From contig JABJKL010000111.1 in the NCBI GenBank assembly GCA_018660405.1, positions 1 through 12,239 of the forward strand: a stretch of DNA of 12,239 nt. The letters run 5' to 3'. Under the pieces are notes generated by a model that was given only the letters and a program-made list of their open reading frames with translations, did no database searches and was not told where the DNA came from. The translations under genes were made by a program, and so were the position numbers. Numbering within the stretch: position 1 is the first letter of the stretch; each line of letters opens with the position of its first letter. Below are positions 1 to 7,124 of the stretch, one piece after another. Origin of the DNA: Pseudomonadota bacterium. GTDB taxonomy: Bacteria; Pseudomonadota; Gammaproteobacteria; Arenicellales; Arenicellaceae.

Positions 1-203
1 AAACCCTGTTTAGAGACTATTTTCAGCTTTGCTTGTAATACGGTCACGGCCTGTGAAATAGCGATTTTTACGTGTTTCAATGCGATTTTTTCTGTGCACA
101 TAGAAACTCATTGTTTCAGACTGTGCGTTTGTCCATCTTGAAGATTCTAGTCCATACTACTCCTTTGTCTCGGAGTCCCAGCCCCACTCCACTCATTTAG
201 CTT

Positions 204-950
204 CTAACTGATAATATCTTGCTCTGAAAATTCTCGACCAAATGTCGCTTTGAACTCTGATTTCCAGTACTCATGGTAATCAGTATTCAATTTTTCTCTA
301 AACAAAGGGGCGCCCAGCGTGTGGTGGATATTAAATGGCAAGGAATCTGACATTGGCTGCTCTTCAACCAAAAAGTTGAACTCTAACGGAACTTCACCTA
401 TTTCTTCATCCCGTAACCACTCAAACCTATGCAGATATTTTGGAGAGCTTGTCTCGACAAGCTCTGACGTCAGGCTCTTATTCGAGGGATGTTCACAATT
501 ATATATCACCACTGAAGACCAATTCTTGCGCGGGTAGGCTGTTTGGGGTTTACCACTCATTTTGATTTGTGTGCTGGGTTCGTATTTGTGCTGGGTGCAT
601 TGAACTGCAAAATCAGGACTATATAGATCAAACATCTCCTGAATATCTCTCGTTATCAACATATCGCAATCAAAAAATATGCCTATTCCTTTGTAGTCCA
701 TTAAGTGGGGCACCAAAAACCGTGTAATAGAAAACTGCGTGCTTCCGTTTACATCCAAAGGTCGATTGAATATGTCGTATGCTAGCAACTGATCGCGAAT
801 GATGGGAATAATATTGAGATTTTTCATGCTGGTTCGCGTTCGAATGGATCTTGCCAGCATTTTCGCCGCCACGTCTTCAACTGGATCGTAGCCGATAAAC
901 ACAACGTACTCAGCCGTTTTAGCGGCCTCCAGACGATCAAAATAATTCAT
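204..950 (-). CDS. DxD-type glycosyltransferase, GT8-like (acceptor unknown)
   Basis: A 248-residue protein that looks like a nucleotide-sugar-dependent glycosyltransferase. Seen: an N-terminal Rossmann-like strand followed by GYDP (residues 20-23), the block STQFSITRFLVP (70-81), then IFFDCDM (91-97), whose D94-C-D96 is a classic DxD metal and nucleotide-sugar site. Further blocks are YPRKNWSSVV (139-148), DEEIG (181-185) and HHTLGAP (209-215). From memory, this set of blocks recurs in a GT8-like family of soluble bacterial glycosyltransferases. The donor, acceptor and pathway cannot be read from the sequence. There is no signal peptide or membrane segment. The ATG is preceded by AGGA with about 6 bases spacing, which supports this start. 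It follows tRNA-Leu by 224 bases on the same strand; a weak promoter-like pair (TTGACG at 1110-1115, TAACAA at 1088-1093) lies in that gap. Glycosyltransferase call is firm, specificity open. Confidence 0.8.
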   Translation of the reverse strand: MNYFDRLEAAKTAEYVVFIGYDPVEDVAAKMLARSIRTRTSMKNLNIIPIIRDQLLAYDIFNRPLDVNGSTQFSITRFLVPHLMDYKGIGIFFDCDMLITRDIQEMFDLYSPDFAVQCTQHKYEPSTQIKMSGKPQTAYPRKNWSSVVIYNCEHPSNKSLTSELVETSSPKYLHRFEWLRDEEIGEVPLEFNFLVEEQPMSDSLPFNIHHTLGAPLFREKLNTDYHEYWKSEFKATFGREFSEQDIIS

Positions 951-1116
951 TTATTTTCCTGCGTTACCGAAGGCGGTTGCCCCACTTAAGCTAAAGGGTA
1001 ATGATTAGGTAATTACTGATTTGGATCAATTGTTTTATTAATGCTCATTGCTAGGAACGATTAATGAAGCGAGAAACTGACCGAACTTTGTTACGATAAC
1101 GTTTGAACACGTCAAT

Positions 1117-1147
1117 AAAAACGTGGTCGATTGGACAAATCAATACC
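1117..1147 (-). terminator. Weak terminator-like hairpin after tRNA-Leu
   Basis: On the minus strand, 28 bases past the CCA end of tRNA-Leu, a short imperfect stem (GGTATTG against CAATCGACC, with a two-base bulge) is followed by ACG and then TTTTT. The stem is short and only moderately stable, so it may simply be an AT-rich spacer. It would separate the secG-tRNA transcript from the downstream glycosyltransferase. Confidence 0.2.
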
Positions 1148-1174
1148 AAATTAGCTGCGCTAAATTCAAATATT

Positions 1175-1259
1175 TGGTGCCGAAGGCCGGACTTGAACCG
1201 GCACGACTTTCGTCACTACCCCCTCAAGATAGCGTGTCTACCAATTCCACCACTTCGGC
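1175..1259 (-). tRNA. tRNA-Leu (anticodon GAG)
   Basis: Read on the minus strand this is an 85-base class II tRNA including an encoded CCA (complement at 1175-1177). The acceptor stem pairs GCCGAAG with CTTCGGC. The anticodon stem CTATC/GGTAG closes the loop TTGAGGG, giving anticodon GAG (complement at 1223-1225), which reads CUC and CUU leucine codons. The long variable arm has a GAC/GTC stem closed by a GAAA loop, as expected for leucine tRNAs. The T arm is GCCGG-TTCAAGT-CCGGC. It sits 30 bases after the secG stop on the same strand and is probably processed from the secG transcript; secG followed by tRNA-Leu is a common gammaproteobacterial arrangement. Confidence 0.97.
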
Positions 1260-1289
1260 TATAACTCTCGTACTCCAACAATCCGTGAT

Positions 1290-1721
1290 CTATTCTGGAA
1301 TCGCAGGCTCGCCTTCCTCTGCATCCTGCAATCCAGGCACTTCATCGTCCAACGCTTCTGACGATTGAATTCCTCCGGGTACTGTCGGCACGTCGGGTTC
1401 AACAACAGATCCAGCTTCTTGAAGACCAGGCACTTGCTCTACTGCGCTTTCCGGTTGTAGCAATTCAGTTACCGAGCTTTCTTCAACCGCCTGGCTATAT
1501 ACAAAAGCCAAACCCAAACTACTGAGAAAAAATATCGCAGCCAGAGTGGATGTAGCACGGCTGAAAAAATTTGCCGAACCGCGACTGCCAAATACTGATT
1601 GTGACCCGCCCCCGCCAAAAGCCGCACCCATGTCAGAGCCCTTGCCTTGTTGCAGCAGCACTAACACTATAAGGCTTATAGCGGCAAAAATATCAATCAC
1701 TAATAAAATGTTTGCTGTCAT
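1290..1721 (-). CDS. secG: SecG, protein-export channel subunit
   Basis: SecG is the small inner-membrane subunit of the SecYEG translocon and assists SecA-driven protein export. Seen: a first membrane segment at about residues 3-22, then the SecG signature LLQQGKGSDMGAAFGGG (22-38), a SQSVFG(S)RG block (40-48), and a second membrane segment at about 56-76. At 143 residues it is longer than the roughly 110 of E. coli SecG. The extra length is a proline- and acid-rich tail (about 78-143) that contains VPGLQEA (97-103) and VPGLQDA (128-134), an internal near-repeat. The ATG start agrees with the usual short N terminus before the first membrane segment. It lies 44 bases after tpiA and 30 bases before tRNA-Leu. 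Confidence 0.95.
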   Translation of the reverse strand: MTANILLVIDIFAAISLIVLVLLQQGKGSDMGAAFGGGGSQSVFGSRGSANFFSRATSTLAAIFFLSSLGLAFVYSQAVEESSVTELLQPESAVEQVPGLQEAGSVVEPDVPTVPGGIQSSEALDDEVPGLQDAEEGEPAIPE

Positions 1722-1765
1722 GTCTATTCTCTAATTTATGGCTGGAATTTACACTAGGTAAATAA

Positions 1766-2542
1766 CTACTTGAGTGAAGCTGCCCGACATATTGCCGTAA
1801 AACTGTCCGCATTTAATGATGCACCACCAATCAGCCCACCATCAATGTCTGTTTGGGCAAACAAGTCACCCGCATTACTTTCATTTACACTGCCGCCGTA
1901 CAAAATCCTAAGCTTGGCAGCAACATCACTGTCTAACTCGGCAACTTGCGCCCGGATAAACGCATGAACCGCCTGCGCTTGCTCCGTACTGGCGGTTTGC
2001 CCAGTACCAATGGCCCATACGGGTTCATAGGCAATAATTGCATCACGCAAACCGCTGATTCCCCCTAAACTTTCCAAGGCATTAAACACCGCTTGCAACT
2101 GCTGGCTAACACACTGCTCGGTTTCACCACTTTCTCGCTGCAGTAAAGTTTCCCCAACACATAATACAGGCTCAAGTCCTGCCTGCCTGGCAGCGACAAA
2201 CTTGGCTGCAACATCTGCACTGCTTTCACCGAAAATACTGCGCCGTTCAGAATGCCCTACCAACACGAACTTACAAGCGATATCCAGCAACATGCGTGTC
2301 GAGACTTCACCGGTATACGCGCCTTCTGGATATTCACTCACACTCTGCGCACCCAAGGCACAATGTGTTTGATTTATTAGTTCAGATACTGCAATCAAGC
2401 TGGTGTAAGGTGGAAAAAACACCACATCTACATCCAGGCTTTTTGTCGCCGCTAGAACATTCGGTACTAACTCGGCAACCAATTCAGGATCACCGTGCAT
2501 TTTCCAGTTTCCGGCTACCAATTTACGTCTTACTTGCTGCAT
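1766..2542 (-). CDS. tpiA: Triosephosphate isomerase
   Basis: Interconverts dihydroxyacetone phosphate and glyceraldehyde 3-phosphate in cytosolic glycolysis and gluconeogenesis. Full-length TIM barrel of 258 residues (E. coli 255). Seen: AGNWKMHG (10-17) with substrate-binding N12 and K14, LVGHSERR (94-101) with the electrophilic H97, AYEPVWAIGTG (171-181) with the catalytic base E173 and the flexible loop, and the phosphate-binding YGGSVN (215-220). All key residues are present. The ATG start is right against the family motif; the Shine-Dalgarno before it is poor. It follows glmM after a 165-base gap that holds a hairpin and a possible promoter, so it may be transcribed partly on its own. 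secG follows closely. Confidence 0.98.
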   Translation of the reverse strand: MQQVRRKLVAGNWKMHGDPELVAELVPNVLAATKSLDVDVVFFPPYTSLIAVSELINQTHCALGAQSVSEYPEGAYTGEVSTRMLLDIACKFVLVGHSERRSIFGESSADVAAKFVAARQAGLEPVLCVGETLLQRESGETEQCVSQQLQAVFNALESLGGISGLRDAIIAYEPVWAIGTGQTASTEQAQAVHAFIRAQVAELDSDVAAKLRILYGGSVNESNAGDLFAQTDIDGGLIGGASLNADSFTAICRAASLK

Positions 2543-2606
2543 AGCTTAAATCGAACCTACGAAACACTACACTAACCGGTAATCAGAGCGTAGCGCAAAA
2601 TCGAGG

Positions 2607-2625
2607 GCGGATGGTAACCATCCGC
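2607..2625. repeat. Perfect 9-bp inverted repeat in the glmM-tpiA gap
   Basis: GCGGATGGT and ACCATCCGC flank a single A, giving a GC-rich hairpin of 8-9 bp. Read on the minus strand it is followed, after CCTCGA, by TTTT, so it might act as a weak terminator of glmM or as a structured 5' leader of tpiA. The T run is short and offset by several bases, so an efficient intrinsic terminator is unlikely. Confidence 0.5.
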
Positions 2626-2627
2626 AC

Positions 2628-2656
2628 TGTATAAATCAACCATGATGAAGTGCCAT
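2628..2656 (-). promoter_or_regulatory. Possible sigma-70 promoter for tpiA
   Basis: On the minus strand a -35-like ATGGCA (complement at 2651-2656) is spaced 17 bases from a -10-like TATACA (complement at 2628-2633). Each hexamer matches the consensus at 4 of 6. Initiation would fall near 2621, inside the 2607-2625 hairpin. This is suggestive only. Confidence 0.28.
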
Positions 2657-2707
2657 GCTTTAACTGCTCAAAACCGGGCCGTTAATCTACCTGCATAACG
2701 CCCTGAC

Positions 2708-4087
2708 TCAAGAAAGTTGCTGTACCTGCCGCTCTACGCAATTGGCAACTTTTCGGCACAAATGATCAACCTGCTCGCCATCCTGACCCTCAATCATTAC
2801 CCGAATCAACGGTTCGGTTCCTGAGGGTCGTAATAGTACCCTGCCGCTATCGGCTAATGCTTTTTCAGCCTCAGATACCGCACTTTTTATAGCGTCTGAA
2901 TGGCATAAAGCAGCTGCATCGACGCCACTGGCACCAGAAATATCAACATTAATCATCAGCATTGGAAACTTGCTTACGCCTTCAAGCAACTCTTTAAGAG
3001 ATTTACCCGATTCTTTCAGTCCGCGAACTACCTGCAAGGAGGACACAATACCGTCACCCGTAGTGGTTTTATCCAAATCAATTAAATGTCCAGAGGACTC
3101 TCCACCAAGTTTCCAACCTTTTTCATGGAGGACCTGCATTACGTAACGGTCGCCGACCGCGGCACGGGCAAATTCAACACCCATTGATTCGATCGCACGC
3201 TGAATCCCGAGGTTAGACATCAAAGTGCCCACCACTCCCGGCACTTTTTCACCTTGGCGTAATCGTTCTTTCGCCATCAGATACAGCATGGCATCACCAT
3301 CAACCACCTCGCCATCGGCATCGACTAATAAAACCCGGTCGGCATCACCATCAAGCGATATGCCAATATCTGCGTCGCATTTTTTGACATGCTCTTGAAT
3401 GGCATTGATATGGGTAGAACCCACTCCACTGTTAATATTGACACCGTTTGGGTCATTACCAATACATTCAACGTCTGCGCCCAATTCCTTATAGACCGCC
3501 GGCCCGACCTGATAAGCCGCACCGTGAGCACAATCCAGTGCGATTTTCGTACCTGCCAGAGAGAAATCATCAGGTACAGTGGATTTACAGTGTTCAATAT
3601 AGCGGCCCGCTGCATCCGTGTAACGCCTCGCCTTACCTAACTCAGCCGCATCGACAATCTTCATTGGCTCGACCATCAAGGCTTCAATTTTGCTCTCCAA
3701 CTCATCGGATAATTTGTAACCATCACCCGAAAAGAACTTGATTCCATTATCGTAATAAGGATTATGTGAGGCGCTGATCACGATGCCTGCCAGGGCACGC
3801 GATGACCGTGTAAGGTAGGCAATCCCCGGGGTGGGGAGCGGTCCAATTAACATGACGTCCATTCCGGCAGCGGATAAACCGGCCTCCAGAGATGATTCAA
3901 ACATATAACCTGATATGCGTGTGTCTTTGCCTATAACGATGGTGCCCGTGCCGTGCTCAGCGCGTAACGCTTCGCCCAAGGCCCAACCTAACTGAACGAC
4001 TGTCTTGGGTGTGATGGGTTCAGTTCCTACACGGCCGCGAATCCCATCGGTACCAAATATTTTTTTTACAGCCTTAAATTGGCTCAC
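2708..4087 (-). CDS. glmM: Phosphoglucosamine mutase
   Basis: Converts glucosamine 6-phosphate to glucosamine 1-phosphate, a cytosolic step toward UDP-GlcNAc for peptidoglycan and lipopolysaccharide. The 459 residues show all four phosphohexomutase signatures. KIFGTDGIRG begins the protein (9-18). The phospho-serine loop GIVISASHNP (101-110) has the active-site serine at S107. The metal loop DGDADR is at 246-251. The sugar-binding GGESSGH is at 328-334 and the phosphate-binding RPSGTEPLIRVM at 420-431. It is slightly longer than the typical 445 residues. The start codon is GTG, preceded by GAGGA with 6 bases spacing, which is a good Shine-Dalgarno and fixes the start. It follows folP after 51 bases, as in many gammaproteobacteria, and is probably in the same transcript. 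Confidence 0.98.
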   Translation of the reverse strand: MSQFKAVKKIFGTDGIRGRVGTEPITPKTVVQLGWALGEALRAEHGTGTIVIGKDTRISGYMFESSLEAGLSAAGMDVMLIGPLPTPGIAYLTRSSRALAGIVISASHNPYYDNGIKFFSGDGYKLSDELESKIEALMVEPMKIVDAAELGKARRYTDAAGRYIEHCKSTVPDDFSLAGTKIALDCAHGAAYQVGPAVYKELGADVECIGNDPNGVNINSGVGSTHINAIQEHVKKCDADIGISLDGDADRVLLVDADGEVVDGDAMLYLMAKERLRQGEKVPGVVGTLMSNLGIQRAIESMGVEFARAAVGDRYVMQVLHEKGWKLGGESSGHLIDLDKTTTGDGIVSSLQVVRGLKESGKSLKELLEGVSKFPMLMINVDISGASGVDAAALCHSDAIKSAVSEAEKALADSGRVLLRPSGTEPLIRVMIEGQDGEQVDHLCRKVANCVERQVQQLS

Positions 4088-4138
4088 TTTAAATCCTCTA
4101 TCTTTCCAGCATCTAGACTAGTGTAGTGTATTAACTGT

Positions 4139-4969
4139 TTAATGGCGGCGCCCGCCTAATATCGCCCGGTGAAGCATAAGCATATCAACAGTTTCAGTTA
4201 CGTCATGTACACGAACGATTTTAGCGCCATTTTGAACCGCCCGATGTGCTAACACGACACTCGATGTTACGCGTTCCTCAACCGAGCGACCGGTAATCTC
4301 GCCAATCATCGACTTGTGCGACAAACCAGTTAACACTGGAAAGCCAAGTTCGCACAAACGCGGCAACTGCTCTAATAGCTCAAAGTTGTGCTGCACCGAT
4401 TTACCAAATCCAAACCCGGGGTCCAAAATGATATTGTGTCTGGCAAACCCTGCTTTTAAAGCTAACTGAGCACGCTCCGATAGATAGTTAACAACCTCAT
4501 CAACCACATCGACGTAGTCAGGCTGCTGTTGCATGTTTGTTGGTTCACCCAGCATATGCATTATGCACACGGGTATATCCGACTTGGCGGTAAGTTCGAT
4601 TGCGCCTTGGGCCTGTAGTCCATTTACATCGTTTATCATCGCGGCTCCCGCATCTATGGCAGCCTGCATCACCACCGGTTTCATAGTATCCACCGAGAGC
4701 GTGATTCCGCGTTGGACGAGTCCGGTAATCACTGGCAGCAATCGATCTAACTCTTCTTGCTCAGACACGGGTTTGGCCCCGGGTCGCGTGGACTCTGCAC
4801 CAAGATCGATAATGTCTGCACCCTTTTCGGATAGAAGTAACCCGCGCTCAATAGCGACACCAGGCTCGGCGTAAAAGCCACCGTCGTAAAACGAATCAGG
4901 GGTCAGGTTAAGTATAGCCATCACCAGAGGATTCGCCGATTCGGCGATTACTTTGGCGAGAGCGTTCAA
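4139..4969 (-). CDS. folP: Dihydropteroate synthase
   Basis: Joins p-aminobenzoate to 6-hydroxymethyl-dihydropterin pyrophosphate in folate synthesis; the target of sulfonamides. TIM-barrel protein of 276 residues. Seen: ILNLTPDSFYDGG (19-31) with N21, GAESTRPGA (57-65), VDT with D94, NDVNG with N113, MHMLGEPTNMQ (138-148), DPGFGFGKSVQHN (183-195) with D183, SHKSMIG (217-223) with K219, and RVHDV with R253. D94, N113, D183, K219 and R253 correspond to E. coli D96, N115, D185, K221 and R255. The residue before K219 is H where the family usually has R. An in-frame TGA lies three codons upstream, and the first usable start is TTG at 4967-4969. The next candidate, at M17, would leave almost nothing before the first motif. 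A perfect 12-bp hairpin lies 11 bases upstream. It follows ftsH after 60 bases. Confidence 0.97.
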   Translation of the reverse strand: MNALAKVIAESANPLVMAILNLTPDSFYDGGFYAEPGVAIERGLLLSEKGADIIDLGAESTRPGAKPVSEQEELDRLLPVITGLVQRGITLSVDTMKPVVMQAAIDAGAAMINDVNGLQAQGAIELTAKSDIPVCIMHMLGEPTNMQQQPDYVDVVDEVVNYLSERAQLALKAGFARHNIILDPGFGFGKSVQHNFELLEQLPRLCELGFPVLTGLSHKSMIGEITGRSVEERVTSSVVLAHRAVQNGAKIVRVHDVTETVDMLMLHRAILGGRRH

Positions 4970-4980
4970 TTGGACTCATA

Positions 4981-5008
4981 GGTCTTTAAGATATGCATCT
5001 TAAAGACC
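4981..5008. repeat. Perfect 12-bp inverted repeat before folP
   Basis: GGTCTTTAAGAT (4981-4992) and ATCTTAAAGACC (4997-5008) are exact reverse complements around a four-base ATGC. The hairpin fills the middle of the 60-base ftsH-folP gap, ending 11 bases before the folP TTG. No T run follows on either strand, so it is not a standard intrinsic terminator. It could be an mRNA processing or stability hairpin, a structure limiting folP translation, or a dyad operator. Confidence 0.9.
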
Positions 5009-5029
5009 GGACTTAGCTATGATTAAGAA

Positions 5030-6934
5030 TCAAGCCTGGTCGCCGGCGGGTCGATCGACACTCGGTTTGATCTTGGCCTTTCTCTTTTTGGCTTTTTTAG
5101 CCTTGGACGACTTGGAACTGCCGCTGTCTTCTGGTGGTCGTGGATTTCCACCGTTCATGATATCTTCAATCTGAAGCGCGTTTAAGGTTTCCCAGTCCAT
5201 CAAATATTTCGTCATTACTTCAATTTTTTCTTTGTTCTTGGTTACCACCTTTTTTGCTCGATCATATTGCTCGTTGATGATCCGATTGATCTCTTCATCG
5301 ACCTTCTCGACCATGGAATCACTGATGTGTTTGCCCGACGTCATATCTCGCCCAAGAAACACTTCGGCCTCATCCTGACCGTAAATTCGTGGCCCGAGCG
5401 CGTCGCTCATACCCCAACGCACCACCATATTGCGCGCCATATTGGTCGCTTGTTCAAAGTCGTTAGAGGCACCTGTAGTCATTTGATCCATAAATACTTC
5501 TTCAGCGATGCGCCCGCCCATCAACACAGCGATTCTCGCCAGCAGATACTCTCGATTATGACTGTAACGATCTTGCTCTGGCAGCTGCATCGTGACTCCT
5601 AATGCACGCCCACGAGGAATAATAGTAACCTTATGCACCGGGTCGGTATGCTCCAACACTCTTGCAACCACGGTATGCCCCGACTCGTGATACGCAGTAT
5701 TCAGGCGCTCTTCTTCAGGCATAACCACTGAACGACGCTCCGCGCCCATCAATACCTTGTCTTTGGCCAGCTCGAAATCTTCCATTTCAACCAGTTTCTT
5801 GCCGCCGCGTGCGGCAAATAGCGCCGCTTCATTCACCAGATTAGCCAAATCAGCACCCGAAAAACCGGGTGTCCCACGGCCTATTATGCTGGCGTCAACA
5901 TCTTTCGATAACGGCACCTTGCGCATATGCACCAGTAGAATTTGTTCGCGACCACGGATGTCTGGTAACGGAACATGAACCTGGCGATCAAATCGTCCAG
6001 GACGCAACAATGCGGGGTCAAGTACGTCTGGCCGGTTTGTAGCCGCAATCACAATCACGCCTTCACCACCTTCAAACCCGTCCATCTCGACCAGCAATTG
6101 ATTTAACGTCTGTTCTCGTTCATCGTTTCCACCGCCTAATCCAGCGCCACGTTGACGACCAACGGCATCGATTTCATCGATAAAAATAATGCACGGTGCC
6201 TGCTTTTTGGCTTGCTCAAACATATCCCTTACCCGGGAAGCCCCGACACCTACAAACATTTCGACAAAATCAGAACCAGAAATGGAGAAAAACGGCACCT
6301 TGGCCTCTCCGGCAATAGCTTTTGCCAGCAAGGTCTTACCTGTACCCGGGCTGCCGGTCATCAAAATACCACGGGGGATTCTGCCACCAAGCTTTTGAAA
6401 ACGGCTGGGATCGCTCAAGAATTCAACGAGTTCACCGACCTCTTCCTTGGCTTCATCGACACCGGCCACGTCTTCAAAAGTGGTTTTGTTGGTGTCTTCA
6501 TTCAGCATACGAGCCTTGCTCTTGCCAAAGCTCATCGCACCCCGACCGCCGCCGCCTTGCATCTGGCGCATAAGGTATATCCACACCCCAACAATCAAAA
6601 TTAACGGGAACCAACTGATTAACACCTGCATTAACAAGCCAGGACCTTCTTCATTCTGAACTTCGATGGTGACATCATTTTCAAGTAATTCGGATACCAG
6701 ATGAACATCCTCGGGAGCGATGGTGGTAAAACTGGCACCGTTAATTTCCTCACCCCCAATATGGTTGCCACTAATAATCACTCGCTCGATTTCGCCAGAG
6801 CGCACTTTTGCAATAAAGGTGGTGTAATTGAGCGCAGACGAATTCTCCGCAGGCGTGGAAAATGTATTTGCCATCGCGACCAATACCACGCCAATAAAAA
6901 CCCAGATCAGAATATTGGTTGTAAATTTATTCAC
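5030..6934 (-). CDS. ftsH: FtsH, ATP-dependent inner-membrane zinc protease
   Basis: Hexameric AAA+ metalloprotease that degrades membrane and short-lived cytosolic proteins; in E. coli these include SecY, LpxC and sigma-32. The 634 residues show a membrane segment at about 7-23, a periplasmic domain to about 100, a second membrane segment at about 103-121, then the AAA+ module. This has Walker A GSPGTGKT (194-201), Walker B IIFIDE (249-254), and the second region of homology around TNRP to RFDR (299-317). The protease domain has the zinc site HESGH (416-420), with the third ligand D492 in TGASND. Walker A has S where GPPGTGKT is usual. The lysine-rich C-terminal tail (about 598-634) is variable in the family. 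The start is GTG: an in-frame TAA lies three codons upstream and no other start intervenes. A promoter-like site precedes it by about 140 bases. Confidence 0.98.
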   Translation of the reverse strand: MNKFTTNILIWVFIGVVLVAMANTFSTPAENSSALNYTTFIAKVRSGEIERVIISGNHIGGEEINGASFTTIAPEDVHLVSELLENDVTIEVQNEEGPGLLMQVLISWFPLILIVGVWIYLMRQMQGGGGRGAMSFGKSKARMLNEDTNKTTFEDVAGVDEAKEEVGELVEFLSDPSRFQKLGGRIPRGILMTGSPGTGKTLLAKAIAGEAKVPFFSISGSDFVEMFVGVGASRVRDMFEQAKKQAPCIIFIDEIDAVGRQRGAGLGGGNDEREQTLNQLLVEMDGFEGGEGVIVIAATNRPDVLDPALLRPGRFDRQVHVPLPDIRGREQILLVHMRKVPLSKDVDASIIGRGTPGFSGADLANLVNEAALFAARGGKKLVEMEDFELAKDKVLMGAERRSVVMPEEERLNTAYHESGHTVVARVLEHTDPVHKVTIIPRGRALGVTMQLPEQDRYSHNREYLLARIAVLMGGRIAEEVFMDQMTTGASNDFEQATNMARNMVVRWGMSDALGPRIYGQDEAEVFLGRDMTSGKHISDSMVEKVDEEINRIINEQYDRAKKVVTKNKEKIEVMTKYLMDWETLNALQIEDIMNGGNPRPPEDSGSSKSSKAKKAKKRKAKIKPSVDRPAGDQA

Positions 6935-7074
6935 TACCGATTACCCAGTTTGTAGTATTTCCTTTTCTCGCATTTCTGCATACAGACCAAGGTGAACACT
7001 ATGTGATAACTATAAAAACCATCAAAATAAAACGCCATGTATAAGACGTTACCTCAATACAGCGATTACGCAAG

Positions 7075-7104
7075 ATTATAGTCTAAGCCTGAATGACTTG
7101 TAGA
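7075..7104 (-). promoter_or_regulatory. Likely sigma-70 promoter for ftsH
   Basis: On the minus strand a perfect -10 TATAAT (complement at 7075-7080) lies 18 bases from a -35-like TCTACA (complement at 7099-7104, 4 of 6 matches). It sits in the 190-base gap after rlmE, predicting initiation near 7068 and a leader of about 130 bases. I looked for and did not find a clear sigma-32 (heat-shock) promoter of the kind that drives ftsH in E. coli. Confidence 0.5.
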
Positions 7105-7124
7105 GCCCTATAAACAAAGCGTAA

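Noticed and set aside
10..111. Minus-strand 33-codon open frame, basic peptide, in the tail of the window
   Set aside because: No Shine-Dalgarno, no recognisable family, and short enough to be chance; positions 1-203 otherwise show only a repeated GCGATTTTT (61-69 and 82-90).
961..1000. CCGAAGGC near 967 resembles the 3' end of tRNA-Leu and might mark an attachment-site copy
   Set aside because: Only about 8 bases match, far too few to claim integration next to the tRNA.
1123..1368. Plus-strand 81-codon open frame across the tRNA and secG 3' end
   Set aside because: It reads antisense through tRNA-Leu and secG, a common source of false gene calls.
6152..6604. Plus-strand 150-codon open frame
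   Set aside because: Lies entirely in antisense to ftsH, whose motifs are intact; no family resemblance.
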